DNA of 64,000 nucleotides from Pontibacter qinzhouensis (GCF_008017455.1 NZ_VRTY01000006.1:29875-93874), one strand, 5' to 3'. Shown: positions 47,922-56,325, numbered from the stretch's first letter. Notes: generated by a model not told the origin, from the sequence alone. Made by a program: numbers and translations.

Positions 47922-48485
47922 CAGGCCAGAATTAAAGATTGAATTATAAGCTGCAACGATTCCATAACGCTGAATTGAAGAAATTATGATGGTCCTGAAA
48001 CAAAGAATCTAATGCTCTTACCTGGCTGCTAACCCTCTTGATTTCAGTTTATTACAATTCCGTATTTCAGGCATAAAATAATTGCACGTACTTTCTGTTA
48101 AGCAATACTAATTTAATGAAACTTTAAGTATGCACGCTTACGTGCGCACAGGCCTCACTACCAGAGGCAAAAATTATGAAATTTTGGCCGTATTAGCAAC
48201 ATCTTTAAAAGCAGAGGCCTTTTTACTGCAATTTTTTACAAGTTCCTGCCTATAAATCAGGCTCCTGCCACACATAACTACCAGCCAATACATGGGTTAA
48301 TTTCTTGAGTCCGAAGTTCAGCGTCCGGAGTATAAAATAAGAATAGTGCACAACGGCAGCACCCCCGGCTGCTTTTCACCAGAGGTTGCCACGACTGGCG
48401 CAGCAATGGCACTACATTATCTGGCTGCAGGCGCTCAGCTTCGTTGCCGGGCAAAGGTGCCACGTTATAGCTTGCCTGCGCCACA
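47922..48485. other. intergenic region upstream of the PKD gene
   Basis: About 560 bp; should hold the promoter for the PKD operon. No convincing TTTG/TAnnTTTG pair, no coding frame with gene-like composition, no tRNA seen. Confidence 0.4.
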
Positions 48486-48542
48486 AATTATTCTAATGAT
48501 TTTGCCCTTCCAACAGAAAAACAGGCAAAAATGGCCAAGGGT
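48486..48542 (-). repeat. 57-bp intergenic repeat, copy 14
   Basis: AATTATTCTAATG ... CCAAGGGT; the hairpin stem half is weak (CCTTCCAA). In tandem, same orientation, with copy 15. Confidence 0.85.
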
Positions 48543-48594
48543 TCTCCAAGGGCTCTGGGCTAGTGGTGCTTATTTTATAAGCTGGCACCCGTTC

Positions 48595-48652
48595 AATTAT
48601 TAGAATGAAAATAGCCTTCAGAAGGGTTTGAAGCACATTTCCTGTCAAGGGT
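48595..48652 (-). repeat. 57-bp intergenic repeat, copy 15
   Basis: AATTATTAGAATG (two changes) ... CCTTCAGAAGG ... TCAAGGGT, 52 bp from copy 14. The only head-to-tail pair in the window apart from those at the right end. Confidence 0.85.
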
Positions 48653-48755
48653 TCGATAAACCAGAGCTGTTTTTTGCTGTTCTGGCAGGGCTGCTACTCA
48701 ACGGTAAACAAAAGAGCCCCTGCTGCAGTATGTAAACCCACAGCAAAAACCACAG

Positions 48756-49085
48756 ATGATACCTTTAAGCTTTTTACTACATCTTTTCCTGCACGTAGCC
48801 GTACCGCTGGCTGTTGCCTGGCTTTTTTACCGCGAACAATGGCAACGGGCCACCCTGCTGATGCTGGCTGGCCTGCTCATCGACCTCGACCACCTGGCCG
48901 CTACTCCCATTGTAGATCCGGACCGTTGCAGCGTGGGGTATCATTTTCTGCATAGCTACTGGTTAAGTGCCGTGTATGTAGTGCTTGCCATTATTCCTAA
49001 AACCAGGCTTATCGGGTTAGGGCTCGTTATTCATATTGTACTCGACACACTGGAGTGCCTGAAGCAGGGTAACCTGAACTGGTAG
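48756..49085 (+). CDS. DUF6122 family membrane protein
   Basis: A 109-residue membrane protein with about three hydrophobic segments and conserved polar residues: LLHLFLHVAVPL, then the DLDHLAATPIVDPDRCSVGYHFLHS block and GLVIHIVLDTLEC. The Asp/His pattern (DLDH, HFLHS, HIVLD) resembles metal-dependent membrane hydrolases of the YdjM/LexA-regulated type, but no activity is known for DUF6122. Its 3' end overlaps the remnant of a channel gene on the other strand. Confidence 0.85.
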   Translation: MIPLSFLLHLFLHVAVPLAVAWLFYREQWQRATLLMLAGLLIDLDHLAATPIVDPDRCSVGYHFLHSYWLSAVYVVLAIIPKTRLIGLGLVIHIVLDTLECLKQGNLNW

Positions 49086-49461
49086 CCAGTTCTCGAAAAG
49101 CCGTCATGCCATTTGGCTGAAAATCGCCGTTCCCCATCGTTGAGAGCACATAACCCGCAAAGTAATATCTTTCCCAGGAACGTGTAACTTCATCTGACTT
49201 ACTAATAAGTACAGAGTCGGGTGCAGACTCGAGTAGCAGAAAGAACCCAATCCTAAACCTCAGCACCCACATCACGAATATAATCATCAGGATTAAGTAG
49301 CCAGCATGTGGCAGCAGGCTCGATTTTCTGTTACCTCCTGCCAGTTTTAAAAATACCTTCCAGATGATATTCGAAACAGCATTGATGATAAACCCACCTC
49401 CCTGCAGTGAGAACGTTGTTTTTTGATAATACCCTGCAAAATGATGCCTAGCAATAAGACA
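49027..49461 (-). pseudogene. two-TM potassium-channel-like remnant
   Basis: An open frame without any ATG at its 5' end encodes a two-helix ion-channel-like segment: GGGFIINAVSNIIWKVF, a first membrane helix YLILMIIFVMWVL, then YYFAGYVLSTMGNGDFQPNG, whose STMGNGD (about 49143-49123) has the form of the potassium selectivity filter (T-x-G-x-G-D). The frame becomes the antisense of the DUF6122 gene's end after TAFRELATS, near 49085, so the second helix and the cytoplasmic domain are missing. Relatives are about 300 residues. I read it as a gene cut at the 3' end and with its start lost (TGA at 49462-49464). Confidence 0.6.
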
Positions 49462-49633
49462 TCACCAATCTACGCTATCCTATGTTTTACTTCGTAAGAG
49501 GGTATATCTCTCCCCAAAAAAAGCTCGTGCAAGCATCCCTTTTTTCAGCATCAATAACTCCCTTAGCTCCAAAAAGTTTTTGAAACAGAAAGCGAATGCC
49601 GTTGGGGCGCAGGTTAACAGCAGAAGGAGTATT

Positions 49634-49681
49634 TCCGGAGTTACCCGTTTACGCATGCATGCGTAAACGGGTAACTCCGGA
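49634..49681. repeat. 48-bp perfect palindrome
   Basis: Left arm TCCGGAGTTACCCGTTTACG plus CATG, right arm its exact reverse complement with no spacer. No T-run follows, and no gene boundary lies closer than 150 bp. The rest of 49462-49787 shows nothing else. Confidence 0.97.
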
Positions 49682-49787
49682 CACAGCAGCGTACTCTCAG
49701 TAAACAGCTTAACCTAACAGGAGGAGGCTTTAGGCTGCCTGCCCTCCTGTAAAAGAAGATTAACCTGGGCAGCCTATTTTGGGGCAT

Positions 49788-49810
49788 AAAAAAAGGCCTT
49801 CTAGAGGCCT
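49788..49810 (-). terminator. intrinsic terminator of the 116-aa gene
   Basis: AGGCCT-CTAGA-AGGCCT stem followed on the minus strand by T7. Located 27 bp behind the stop at 49838. Confidence 0.8.
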
Positions 49811-49837
49811 TACAAGTGATTTGTGCCGAAGCAGCTA

Positions 49838-50188
49838 CTAAATGATGGTAGAGAGCAAGGTAGCCACCAAACCTTTAACGGCTATAAGCAAAGGTGCTGC
49901 AGGAGCGGCTGTGGCCTTGTCATCGTCGTTGTCGGCATCTGAAGCCATCATGTCTTTAAAATAAGTAATAGGGCTTTCTAATGCTTCTGCATCTAGTACC
50001 GACCTTTGTTGCGACTTAGCAGCAGGTTTGCTGCAGGTGGCCAGTCTCTCGTGGCAGGCTTCGAGGTTACAGGTTACGGTGGCAGGGGTATTTAACCGGG
50101 CAGATGCCAGAGGAGATGCCAATGCCGAAACTAACAGCAACAGCAACACTGGCATAACATATCGATTAAGTTTCTCTGCGTAGTTCAT
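49838..50188 (-). CDS. hypothetical exported protein (116 aa)
   Basis: A 116-residue protein beginning MNYAEKLNRYVMPVLLLLLV, a signal peptide or anchor ending near ASPLASA. The mature part has a CNLEACHERLATC cysteine cluster (three Cys within 13 residues), an acidic stretch DADNDDDKAT and a hydrophobic C-terminus LLIAVKGLVATLLSTII. Start at ATG 50188; a TTG six codons upstream is less likely. Not recognised. A terminator follows, so it is a single-gene unit. Confidence 0.6.
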   Translation of the reverse strand: MNYAEKLNRYVMPVLLLLLVSALASPLASARLNTPATVTCNLEACHERLATCSKPAAKSQQRSVLDAEALESPITYFKDMMASDADNDDDKATAAPAAPLLIAVKGLVATLLSTII

Positions 50189-50320
50189 GCTCAAATTTAC
50201 ATTCAAATTTTGAATAAAACAAACCTAATTAGGACATTTCTAGGAAATATATAATTTCCTAAATCTGCAACTATTTGGCTGTGCGGTACATCTTTAACAG
50301 TTAAAGCGGGCACAGTTGTA

Positions 50321-50755
50321 CTACCTGGGGCTGGCAGCACGCACTACTTTAACTTTAACCGGCACCACACCTGCCTGCACCGAGTTTAGCCGATTTGCAG
50401 CACTCCCCGACAAATCTATTATCCGGCCTTTTACAAATGGACCGCGGTCTGTTATGGTCACTTTCACAGTTTTGTTCGATTTGAGGTTTGTAACCTTTAC
50501 TCTGGTGCCAAACGGCAACGTACGGTGCGCGGCTGTAAGTTTGTTGTGCCGGTAAGGCTGTCCGTTTGCCATTTTACGCCCCTGAAGCTTTTTGCTGTAG
50601 TACGATGCCTGCCCCTCTTCGGTGTAGCCGCGCTGCCCAAACTGAGCTGTGCTGGTAGCGCAAGAAGCCATTCCGGTGAGGAGCAGTCCGCTTATAAACC
50701 AGGTGGCGCTTTTTTGTACTGCGCGTGCAGCTAAACCTGCAAATGTTTTCTTCAT
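50321..50755 (-). CDS. RlpA-like lipoprotein
   Basis: A 144-residue RlpA-family protein: lipoprotein signal with lipobox GMASC (Cys32), then the double-psi beta-barrel EEGQASYYSKKLQGRKMANG ... LTAAHRTLPFGTRVKVTNL ... TDRGPFVKGRIIDLS. Unlike the copy at 27.5 kb it has no SPOR domain, so it would not be targeted to septal peptidoglycan in the same way. Predicted periplasmic lytic transglycosylase-like activity; the catalytic Asp of TDRGPF is present. Confidence 0.92.
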   Translation of the reverse strand: MKKTFAGLAARAVQKSATWFISGLLLTGMASCATSTAQFGQRGYTEEGQASYYSKKLQGRKMANGQPYRHNKLTAAHRTLPFGTRVKVTNLKSNKTVKVTITDRGPFVKGRIIDLSGSAANRLNSVQAGVVPVKVKVVRAASPR

Positions 50756-50801
50756 GTTAGCGTAACGTAGGTAAGGGCTCTCATTTTATAATCAAGTTTC
50801 C

Positions 50802-50858
50802 AATTATTCAAATGAAAAGAGCCTTCCAACGCATATTAGATAAAATTTAGCCAAGGGT
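50802..50858 (-). repeat. 57-bp intergenic repeat, copy 16
   Basis: AATTATTCAAATG ... CCTTCCAACG ... CCAAGGGT. Between two minus-strand genes, 192 bp behind one and 46 bp before the RlpA-like start. Confidence 0.85.
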
Positions 50859-51050
50859 GCGCCAGGCAGTTTTGTTCTCTTGTACCCTTGTCAACAGCAT
50901 ACTACCTGCCTCTACTATTCATAGAAACCTACTATTGCGACCGCTCACTGTAATACCTCCTTCAGGTGCAGGAACTGCACAGGCAGCCGCCACACAACCA
51001 CAGATCAGGTGCCTGCACAGTTCTCCATATTATTGTTGCAGCCCAACCGG

Positions 51051-51785
51051 TTAATTCCTGATTTCGTAATTATAAACTTCCATTGCCTGCTGTAGCTTGT
51101 CTTTCTGGAAGAGTTGTATAATAAAAGGAGTTACAATAAGAGCGGCACCACCATACACAGCCGGCGATATACTGGGCACTCCACCGTTCTGGGAGCTATT
51201 AGCAGACGAGATAGCACCATAGGCCAATACACCTGCACCTGCTATAGACATACCCGTATGAATAATTTTATTTCTGCGGTACTGCTTTAACAATGCCATG
51301 CTGGAAGCATTGTCGGAAAGGGCTTGCTGCAGGTTGTTGTAATTGTACTCATACAACGGACCATAGTCTTTAGAGAAATAATACAGGCGCCGCCGGCTGT
51401 GGCCTGGCATACCCATTCCGTAGCCATAAGCCCCATAGTTGTAGTAATTTCGGGTGGAATAAAATTTAGATAACCGTGGCCCTTCGCTGATACGTTTGGC
51501 AAAGGCATCGGTATTGCTGCCCGGAGCTATTCGGGTAAAGTAGCCCTGGTTGTTCTGGTAAGTATCCACTATCTCGATGTTGTACTGCAGGCTGTCGTCC
51601 AGCAAAAAGTAGTCTGATTTAAAGATCGGGGATTTGATTTGCACCTTGTTGGCATACACTACCTCTCCGTTTCGGAGCTGCACAAAATACTGCCGGGGCT
51701 GGCCTAAGGTGCTCTGTGCCTCTACTTTAAGGCTTATAACCAGCAGCAAAAAGCCAAGACAGAGTATATTTTTAAGATAATTCAT
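51051..51785 (-). CDS. hypothetical exported membrane protein (244 aa)
   Basis: A 244-residue protein with a signal peptide (MNYLKNILCLGFLLLVISLK, ending VEAQ). The N-terminal half is beta-rich (YFVQLRNGEVVYANKVQIK, a typical Bacteroidota envelope-protein motif), the middle is Tyr/Gly/Arg-rich (YYNYGAYGYGMGMPGHSRRR), and the C-terminal half has two hydrophobic segments (AGAGVLAYGAISS, AALIVTPFIIQLF). ATG at 51785 chosen because it directly precedes the signal sequence. Not recognised. Confidence 0.65.
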   Translation of the reverse strand: MNYLKNILCLGFLLLVISLKVEAQSTLGQPRQYFVQLRNGEVVYANKVQIKSPIFKSDYFLLDDSLQYNIEIVDTYQNNQGYFTRIAPGSNTDAFAKRISEGPRLSKFYSTRNYYNYGAYGYGMGMPGHSRRRLYYFSKDYGPLYEYNYNNLQQALSDNASSMALLKQYRRNKIIHTGMSIAGAGVLAYGAISSANSSQNGGVPSISPAVYGGAALIVTPFIIQLFQKDKLQQAMEVYNYEIRN

Positions 51786-51909
51786 GAAACTATAATAAGT
51801 AAAATGATACAAATAACGCTACTACTACCTGCTCCTATTACTTGTAGCAGGACATAAACTGTACAAAACTCATACCAATACAGCACCTCCAGTAACAGTT
51901 GCTCTTACT

Positions 51910-52380
51910 TTACAAATCTGCCGCTATTGTTTTGTAGAAGTGGTAACTCTTTATGTGGTACCCTTCACGAAAGTAGAATTTATGCGCAGCACTGTTAGGC
52001 ACGTAAGCATCCAGCATAATGGTGTCGCATTGGTGCGCGCGCGCCTCCTGCTCCATCCAGTCAGAGAGAGCTTTACCCAAACCACCTGAGCGGTGTGTAG
52101 CGTCTATCACAAAGTTATCTACTTCCAGGTATTTTCCGCTGTATAGTTTTGTATTGATCCAGAAACCTGATAAGCCCACACATGCATCTGCTACAAACAC
52201 ACCAACCATGCGGTAGCCATTTGGCAGCATTTGCGCCAGAAGCTGCGCATAACGGCTCTTGCTCATTGCCGGATTTAGTTGTGCTATCAGGTGGAACTGC
52301 TCCAGCATGGCTCCAATACCTTGTATTTCCTGAATCTGGTAAGGAGCTTTTGGTTTGCTTGCTACGTTATCTGGCTTCAT
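51910..52380 (-). CDS. GNAT family N-acetyltransferase
   Basis: A 156-residue GNAT domain, with strand VGVFVADACVGLSGF, the EVDNFVIDATHRSGGLGKAL acetyl-CoA pocket (a version of Q/RxxGxG/A, reading RSGGLG) and C-terminal ARAHQCDTIMLDAYVPNSAAHKFYFREGY. Substrate unknown; similar to RimI-type or small-molecule acetyltransferases. The start ATG is preceded by 16 codons that look extra to the domain but no better start is present. Confidence 0.88.
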   Translation of the reverse strand: MKPDNVASKPKAPYQIQEIQGIGAMLEQFHLIAQLNPAMSKSRYAQLLAQMLPNGYRMVGVFVADACVGLSGFWINTKLYSGKYLEVDNFVIDATHRSGGLGKALSDWMEQEARAHQCDTIMLDAYVPNSAAHKFYFREGYHIKSYHFYKTIAADL

Positions 52381-52704
52381 ACATTAGGGCAAATAAATGG
52401 TACAGGCCCTGACAGGCAGCTCAAAATTAAGATTTCTATTTATACCAGCCCTATTCTACTGGAGCTAATACCAGCACTTTTAGTCACAAATATGTGCAAC
52501 AATTTAAAAAGCATCACTTTAGGCACCTGCTTCCGGTCTGCCTCATCCTATTCCAAACAGAGGAGCTCAGGATGATGTATGGGCTTCATGACTCAGCACA
52601 CCTACCTTTTTGAGATATAAACTTTACGTTAATTTATCAGGCGTTAGAAATAAAGATTTCTTCTTACTTACAGCTTTAAGGTAACCAGGAAATATAAGCA
52701 AATC
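52381..52704. other. intergenic region
   Basis: About 320 bp between a minus-strand GNAT gene and a small plus-strand frame. Nothing recognised. Confidence 0.4.
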
Positions 52705-52800
52705 ATGAAGCGGCACAGAAAGCGGCTTAGCAGCCTATTTTATGTTGCAGCAACCGTTGCTACAGCTACCTTCATTCACATACTTATCGTGCTGAAATAA
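52705..52800 (+). CDS. possible 31-aa membrane peptide
   Basis: Starts MKRHRKRLSSLFYVAATVAT and continues TATFIHILIVLK: strongly basic start followed by one membrane helix. Preceded by AACCAGGAAAT about 15 bp upstream. The composition is that of real single-pass microproteins, but the length allows chance. Unknown. Confidence 0.35.
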   Translation: MKRHRKRLSSLFYVAATVATATFIHILIVLK

Positions 52801-53025
52801 GCGAGAAGAAGGTACTTCAGCAAGCACCCTTATTTTATACAGTACAGGATCTATAGTATTGATTATCAAATTGAATTAAATAAAATAGCGTTTAAACATT
52901 TGATTCCGTAGAACAAGAAAGGCCGCTTGAGGAGAAGGAGAAGCCACATAGCAAAAGTACTATATCAGCAGCATCAGCATACTTTTATAAACTTCTGAAT
53001 ATCAGTAATGTAATTTTTAAAAGAA

Positions 53026-53033
53026 TATATTTG
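53026..53033 (+). promoter_or_regulatory. -7 box of the 74-aa gene
   Basis: TATATTTG matches TAnnTTTG; a transcript would start about 70 bp before the ATG at 53102. No clear -33 TTTG. Confidence 0.45.
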
Positions 53034-53101
53034 CAACTTACTAATATAGTGAAACAATGCAACCCTCAAACAGCGTTTAAACAGTATTAAGTAGTTGAAT
53101 T

Positions 53102-53326
53102 ATGAAATTAAGAAAAAATATTGGTTTAGATTATTTTAAGTTTGGCAAGGGCGAGCCTCGTAAAATCTATAGCATAGGTTACGAAGATCTTACGACGCTA
53201 ATCTACTACCAAGATAAAGATAATAAATACTACCTGGTAATTGCCAAGGAAGATGACAAGCCGTTGGTGCTCGAAAAGAAAATAACAAGAGCCCAGGCAT
53301 TTAGATTAATGAATACCCGCCCCTAG
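53102..53326 (+). CDS. hypothetical protein (74 aa)
   Basis: A 74-residue basic, Lys- and Tyr-rich protein: MKLRKNIGLDYFKFGKGEPR at the start, SIGYEDLTTLIYYQDKDNKY in the middle, and ITRAQAFRLMNTRP at the end. No signal or membrane segment. Not recognised. A perfect terminator hairpin overlaps its last codons, and a TATATTTG box lies upstream, so it looks like a tightly packed one-gene unit. Confidence 0.6.
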   Translation: MKLRKNIGLDYFKFGKGEPRKIYSIGYEDLTTLIYYQDKDNKYYLVIAKEDDKPLVLEKKITRAQAFRLMNTRP

Positions 53327-53346
53327 TAGCGGGTATTTTTTTTACC
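53312..53346 (+). terminator. intrinsic terminator overlapping the stop codon
   Basis: ATACCCGC pairs with GCGGGTAT around CCCTAGTA, then a T-run of eight. The left arm encodes the last residues and the TAG stop is in the loop. Confidence 0.9.
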
Positions 53347-53453
53347 TCTTTCCCCGTAGTTCCTCCTGCTCCAGTCTTTACGTTCCACGCCTTCTCCTGC
53401 CTTAACCGAAACAACCTGTAGCCAAGCCTGGGCACGCACCGTAGTAGTACTGT

Positions 53454-53633
53454 ATGAAAAAGCGAAACAACTACTACACCATAGCTTTTGCCGGGGCAGC
53501 TATTACTCTTGCCGCTCAACTTATAGCAGCCTTTACCATCGATCCTTATCTGGCCGCTGTATTTACACCCTTCTACTCTGTCTGGCTTATTCTGCTGGTA
53601 GTTGGCTGGCGCAAAGACCACCCCCAACGCTAG
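53454..53633 (+). CDS. two-helix membrane protein (59 aa)
   Basis: A 59-residue frame: MKKRNNYYTIAFAGAAITLA begins a membrane helix, a short FTIDPYLAAVF loop follows, then SVWLILLVVGW and a basic tail RKDHPQR. Positive-inside distribution at both ends fits a hairpin with both termini in the cytoplasm. No homologue recognised. The intergenic repeat begins 15 bp behind its stop, the usual arrangement behind real genes here. Confidence 0.55.
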   Translation: MKKRNNYYTIAFAGAAITLAAQLIAAFTIDPYLAAVFTPFYSVWLILLVVGWRKDHPQR

Positions 53634-53648
53634 CTTCTCAGAAAAGCC

Positions 53649-53705
53649 CCCCTTGACCAAAATATGCTCATTTTACTTTTGGAGGCTGTTTTCATTAGCA
53701 CAATT
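53649..53705 (+). repeat. 57-bp intergenic repeat, copy 17
   Basis: CCCCTTGA ... CTTTTGGAGGCTG then TTTTCATTAGCACAATT. Same sense, 15 bp behind the 59-residue frame. Confidence 0.85.
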
Positions 53706-53870
53706 TGATGGGCCGCGGTTTAGGTAAAGGTTGGAGGTCGCACACGTACTCAGTTATGCACACGTCGCTTTAGAGCAGCCAAAGCCTTTCTTGTTTACAT
53801 CAATTTTCCGGCAAAATGGCACTTTTATAGGTACAATATTGCTATTATAATAATCAAATTGCTGATACTT

Positions 53871-54128
53871 ATGTCTGATGAAAAAATAATGGCCGACACC
53901 AGCTATGTAGAACACATGTTTCTGCAGGTAGAAAGCAGTGATGCCGTTTGCGTATTGAACATAGCCGGGCACCCTTACCGGCTCCGTGAGTTGATTTTTA
54001 TGATGATCGAAAACGGTTGCCGTGTTATGAAGACCACAGCCGATAGCTACAACACGTTTTCGTTCGACAAAGAGAGGGTGGAAGTATATGATTACCTCAC
54101 TACCATTATAAAAGCGAAGTTTTTGTAG
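53871..54128 (+). CDS. hypothetical protein (85 aa)
   Basis: An 85-residue soluble protein: MSDEKIMADTSYVEHMFLQV, then an alternating core AVCVLNIAGHPYRLRELIFM and SFDKERVEVYDYLTTIIKAKF. ATG at 53871 used. No family recognised. Ends 49 bp before a strong bidirectional terminator shared with the small heat-shock gene. Confidence 0.55.
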   Translation: MSDEKIMADTSYVEHMFLQVESSDAVCVLNIAGHPYRLRELIFMMIENGCRVMKTTADSYNTFSFDKERVEVYDYLTTIIKAKFL

Positions 54129-54176
54129 GGCAACTCAGTGCAATTTTAAGAAAGGCGGGAAACGAAGGTAGTATAT

Positions 54177-54215
54177 AACAGAACAGGGTGCCTGATGGAG
54201 GCACCCTGTTCTGTT
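54177..54215. terminator. bidirectional terminator between convergent genes
   Basis: 17-bp perfect stem (AACAGAACAGGGTGCCT and its complement) around GATGG. Its right end reaches the stop of the Hsp20-like gene. Confidence 0.85.
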
Positions 54216-54600
54216 ATAGCTGTTGAATTTCAATTTCTTTAGGATACGTTGCCGCATCGTGGTAAGGCAGCTTTATTTGTAGCTGACCATGTTTATGAAT
54301 TGCCTCGATACGGGTAAGATCTACCTGAGGAGGCAACATATATGTTCTGTTAAAGAGCGGAATAGCCACTTCTGCATCGCCACTGCTGTGCAGCATCGAC
54401 AAAATAGTGAGCTGGTTATTGTGTAGCACAATCTTAAACGACTTAGAGTCTACACCAGCAGCCCATACCTGAATAGCGGCTCCCTTTCTATGCTTTTTAA
54501 TATTAACATAGGTTTCACTAACACCACCTCCTATTGTATTAAACAGGTTAATGTGGTGTGCGATGTTGCGTAAAAATTCTTTATCTTTTATCATTTTCAT
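54214..54600 (-). CDS. Hsp20/alpha-crystallin-like protein
   Basis: A 128-residue small heat-shock-like protein. Residues about 30-128 form an alpha-crystallin beta-sandwich (YVNIKKHRKGAAIQVWAAGV, KSFKIVLHNNQLTILSML, EVAIPLFNRTYMLPPQVDL, IEAIHKHGQLQIKLPYHD). The family acts as ATP-independent holdases on unfolding proteins. The start is the ATG at 54600, preceded by the good ribosome-binding AGAGGTG; the earlier ATG gives eight extra residues. The usual C-terminal I-x-I/V is represented only by EIEIQQL. Confidence 0.8.
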   Translation of the reverse strand: MKMIKDKEFLRNIAHHINLFNTIGGGVSETYVNIKKHRKGAAIQVWAAGVDSKSFKIVLHNNQLTILSMLHSSGDAEVAIPLFNRTYMLPPQVDLTRIEAIHKHGQLQIKLPYHDAATYPKEIEIQQL

Positions 54601-54624
54601 GTCTTCACCTCTTATCTTGTTCAA

Positions 54625-55049
54625 ACATAACAGTGCAAATTAAGTGCCATTTATAAAGAATTATTTTCAGGATAATTTACCTTATTTTACCTCACAGTCA
54701 TTTTGACTCCTTTTTAATCTCACAATTTAAATCTTAAGCCAATGTGGCAGTATTTCATTCTGCAACTCTATTCTGTTGGTTAACACCATGTTAGCTTACA
54801 GAGACAGAAGAGACTGCTGTCTGCTTGCGGTTAAAAATGCACGTATTGCCTGTTTCTGTGAACATGACCTATACCTGTTCGTATAGAAACACAAGGGTCA
54901 GGTTATAGTTTTGTTTTTCCGGCAGCTCTTTCAGTAGCAGCTTATATGCTGCTCAATACCTTGTTCATCTTTTAGCGCGGGTTAACATATTATTCTGCAC
55001 CACATCCTGAAGCTTAAGGTTAAGCAGTTAATGAACCAGATTTTTGCCT
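54625..55049. other. intergenic region
   Basis: About 425 bp, AT-rich, between divergent genes. Nothing else recognised. Confidence 0.4.
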
Positions 55050-55469
55050 ATGTCAACTGTATACTTTCAAAACCATGTGGTCACCATTACCTTCGACGAA
55101 GAATATAAACTAGGAGAAGCGATTTGGAACGGCTTTCTAAATACTAAAGATTTTAGAGAAGCTACTACTACATGCCTGCAACTGGTTGAGGAGCATCAGC
55201 TGTTGAGGTGGCTCGGCGACAACCGTAAAATGAAAGCCATCCGCCCCACTGATCAGGAGTGGTTTGTGGAGCAGATTCTGCCGCAACTGCTTGCTTCTTC
55301 GCTACGGCGTAACGCCACTTTAACCTCCGAAGATTTTTTTAATCGCACGGCAGTAGAACAAATTCACCAGAAAGCAACCGGAAAAGGCGAAATGGTCATC
55401 AAATCGTTTAGCAGCAAAGCATTGGCGCTGGCCTGGCTCAAAGAACCAATTTCCGAACCGACTTACTAA
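55050..55469 (+). CDS. SpoIIAA-like small protein, paralogue 1
   Basis: A 139-residue soluble protein. The core TVYFQNHVVTITFDEEYKLG, WNGFLNTKDFREATTTCLQL, WLGDNRKMKAIRPTDQEWF and FSSKALALAWL repeat the order of a STAS/SpoIIAA-like domain, a fold often used for binding partner proteins or nucleotide-dependent regulation. It shares this pattern with the next gene (VYFQNSFVSLEYDNNAQLG; WLGDDRLMQSIAPEDLQW; EEQEALNWLLE). An upstream TTG adds two residues; ATG at 55050 chosen. Function not known. Confidence 0.6.
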   Translation: MSTVYFQNHVVTITFDEEYKLGEAIWNGFLNTKDFREATTTCLQLVEEHQLLRWLGDNRKMKAIRPTDQEWFVEQILPQLLASSLRRNATLTSEDFFNRTAVEQIHQKATGKGEMVIKSFSSKALALAWLKEPISEPTY

Positions 55470-55876
55470 GAAAACAGACTTTTTAGTGCTGCGCCAGTAG
55501 TAGTTCTGTAGCTGCAGGCAACTCGGCTCTACCCGCTTATTTTGTCATTCGTTATAAAGTAGTTCCCATACGATTGGTTTAAACCTATTAGCACATTTTA
55601 AGGAAACATTAACAAATACAAGGACATTTATCAGCTTTTACACAAACATCCTCCCAAGATTTAATCAAGTTAAAACTATATATACTGCACCTATTAAAAA
55701 TTAAGTATTTGCCACCTGCACTTTACCTTATAAATTAATTTTGAGCTTTTACATAATCCAAAAGCTACTTTGTCTAAGTATTTTTGCGGGTTTTCATGTT
55801 AACATATTTGGCAAAGATGCAATTGTTATAAGCACGCTATTAATTTATTTTTATATTTGTACTTTTTAGAGTGCTT
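55470..55876. other. intergenic region with promoter-like box
   Basis: About 400 bp, AT-rich. TATATTTG at 55852-55859 fits TAnnTTTG and lies 18 bp before the ATG of the next gene. Nothing else seen. Confidence 0.5.
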
Positions 55877-56302
55877 ATGATGAAAGTATATTTCCAGAAC
55901 AGTTTTGTGAGCCTCGAATATGACAACAATGCTCAGTTGGGCAAAGCTGTTTGGCGAGGACACTTAAGAGGAGCTGAATTAAGAGAAGCCTATTTGCTAT
56001 CGTTAGACCTGATAGAACGTTTTTACCTGACCAGTTGGTTAGGCGATGATCGCCTGATGCAATCTATTGCACCAGAGGATCTGCAGTGGAGCCTGGATGT
56101 GTTTATACCAAGGCTGGTGAATAGTTCGCTTTTACGGCTGGCCCGCCTCCCTTCTTTTTCTGAGACAAACCGCGATGGCATTCGCGAAATGATTATCAGG
56201 GGCCATACGTATGATATTAATCTGCGTGTTCGTGATTTTATAGAGGAGCAGGAGGCCCTGAACTGGTTGTTAGAAAAACCCGAAGCACCTTACCACCTAT
56301 AG
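55877..56302 (+). CDS. SpoIIAA-like small protein, paralogue 2
   Basis: A 141-residue paralogue of the preceding protein, with matching blocks VYFQNSFVSLEYDNNAQLG, WRGHLRGAELREAYLLSLDL, WLGDDRLMQSIAPEDLQW and EEQEALNWLLE. STAS/SpoIIAA-like fold by the same argument; no catalytic residue conserved between the pair. Its own promoter box lies upstream, so the two are probably separately regulated. The intergenic repeat follows 23 bp behind. Confidence 0.6.
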   Translation: MMKVYFQNSFVSLEYDNNAQLGKAVWRGHLRGAELREAYLLSLDLIERFYLTSWLGDDRLMQSIAPEDLQWSLDVFIPRLVNSSLLRLARLPSFSETNRDGIREMIIRGHTYDINLRVRDFIEEQEALNWLLEKPEAPYHL

Positions 56303-56325
56303 CACCTCCCCCTTTACAAGCCCCG

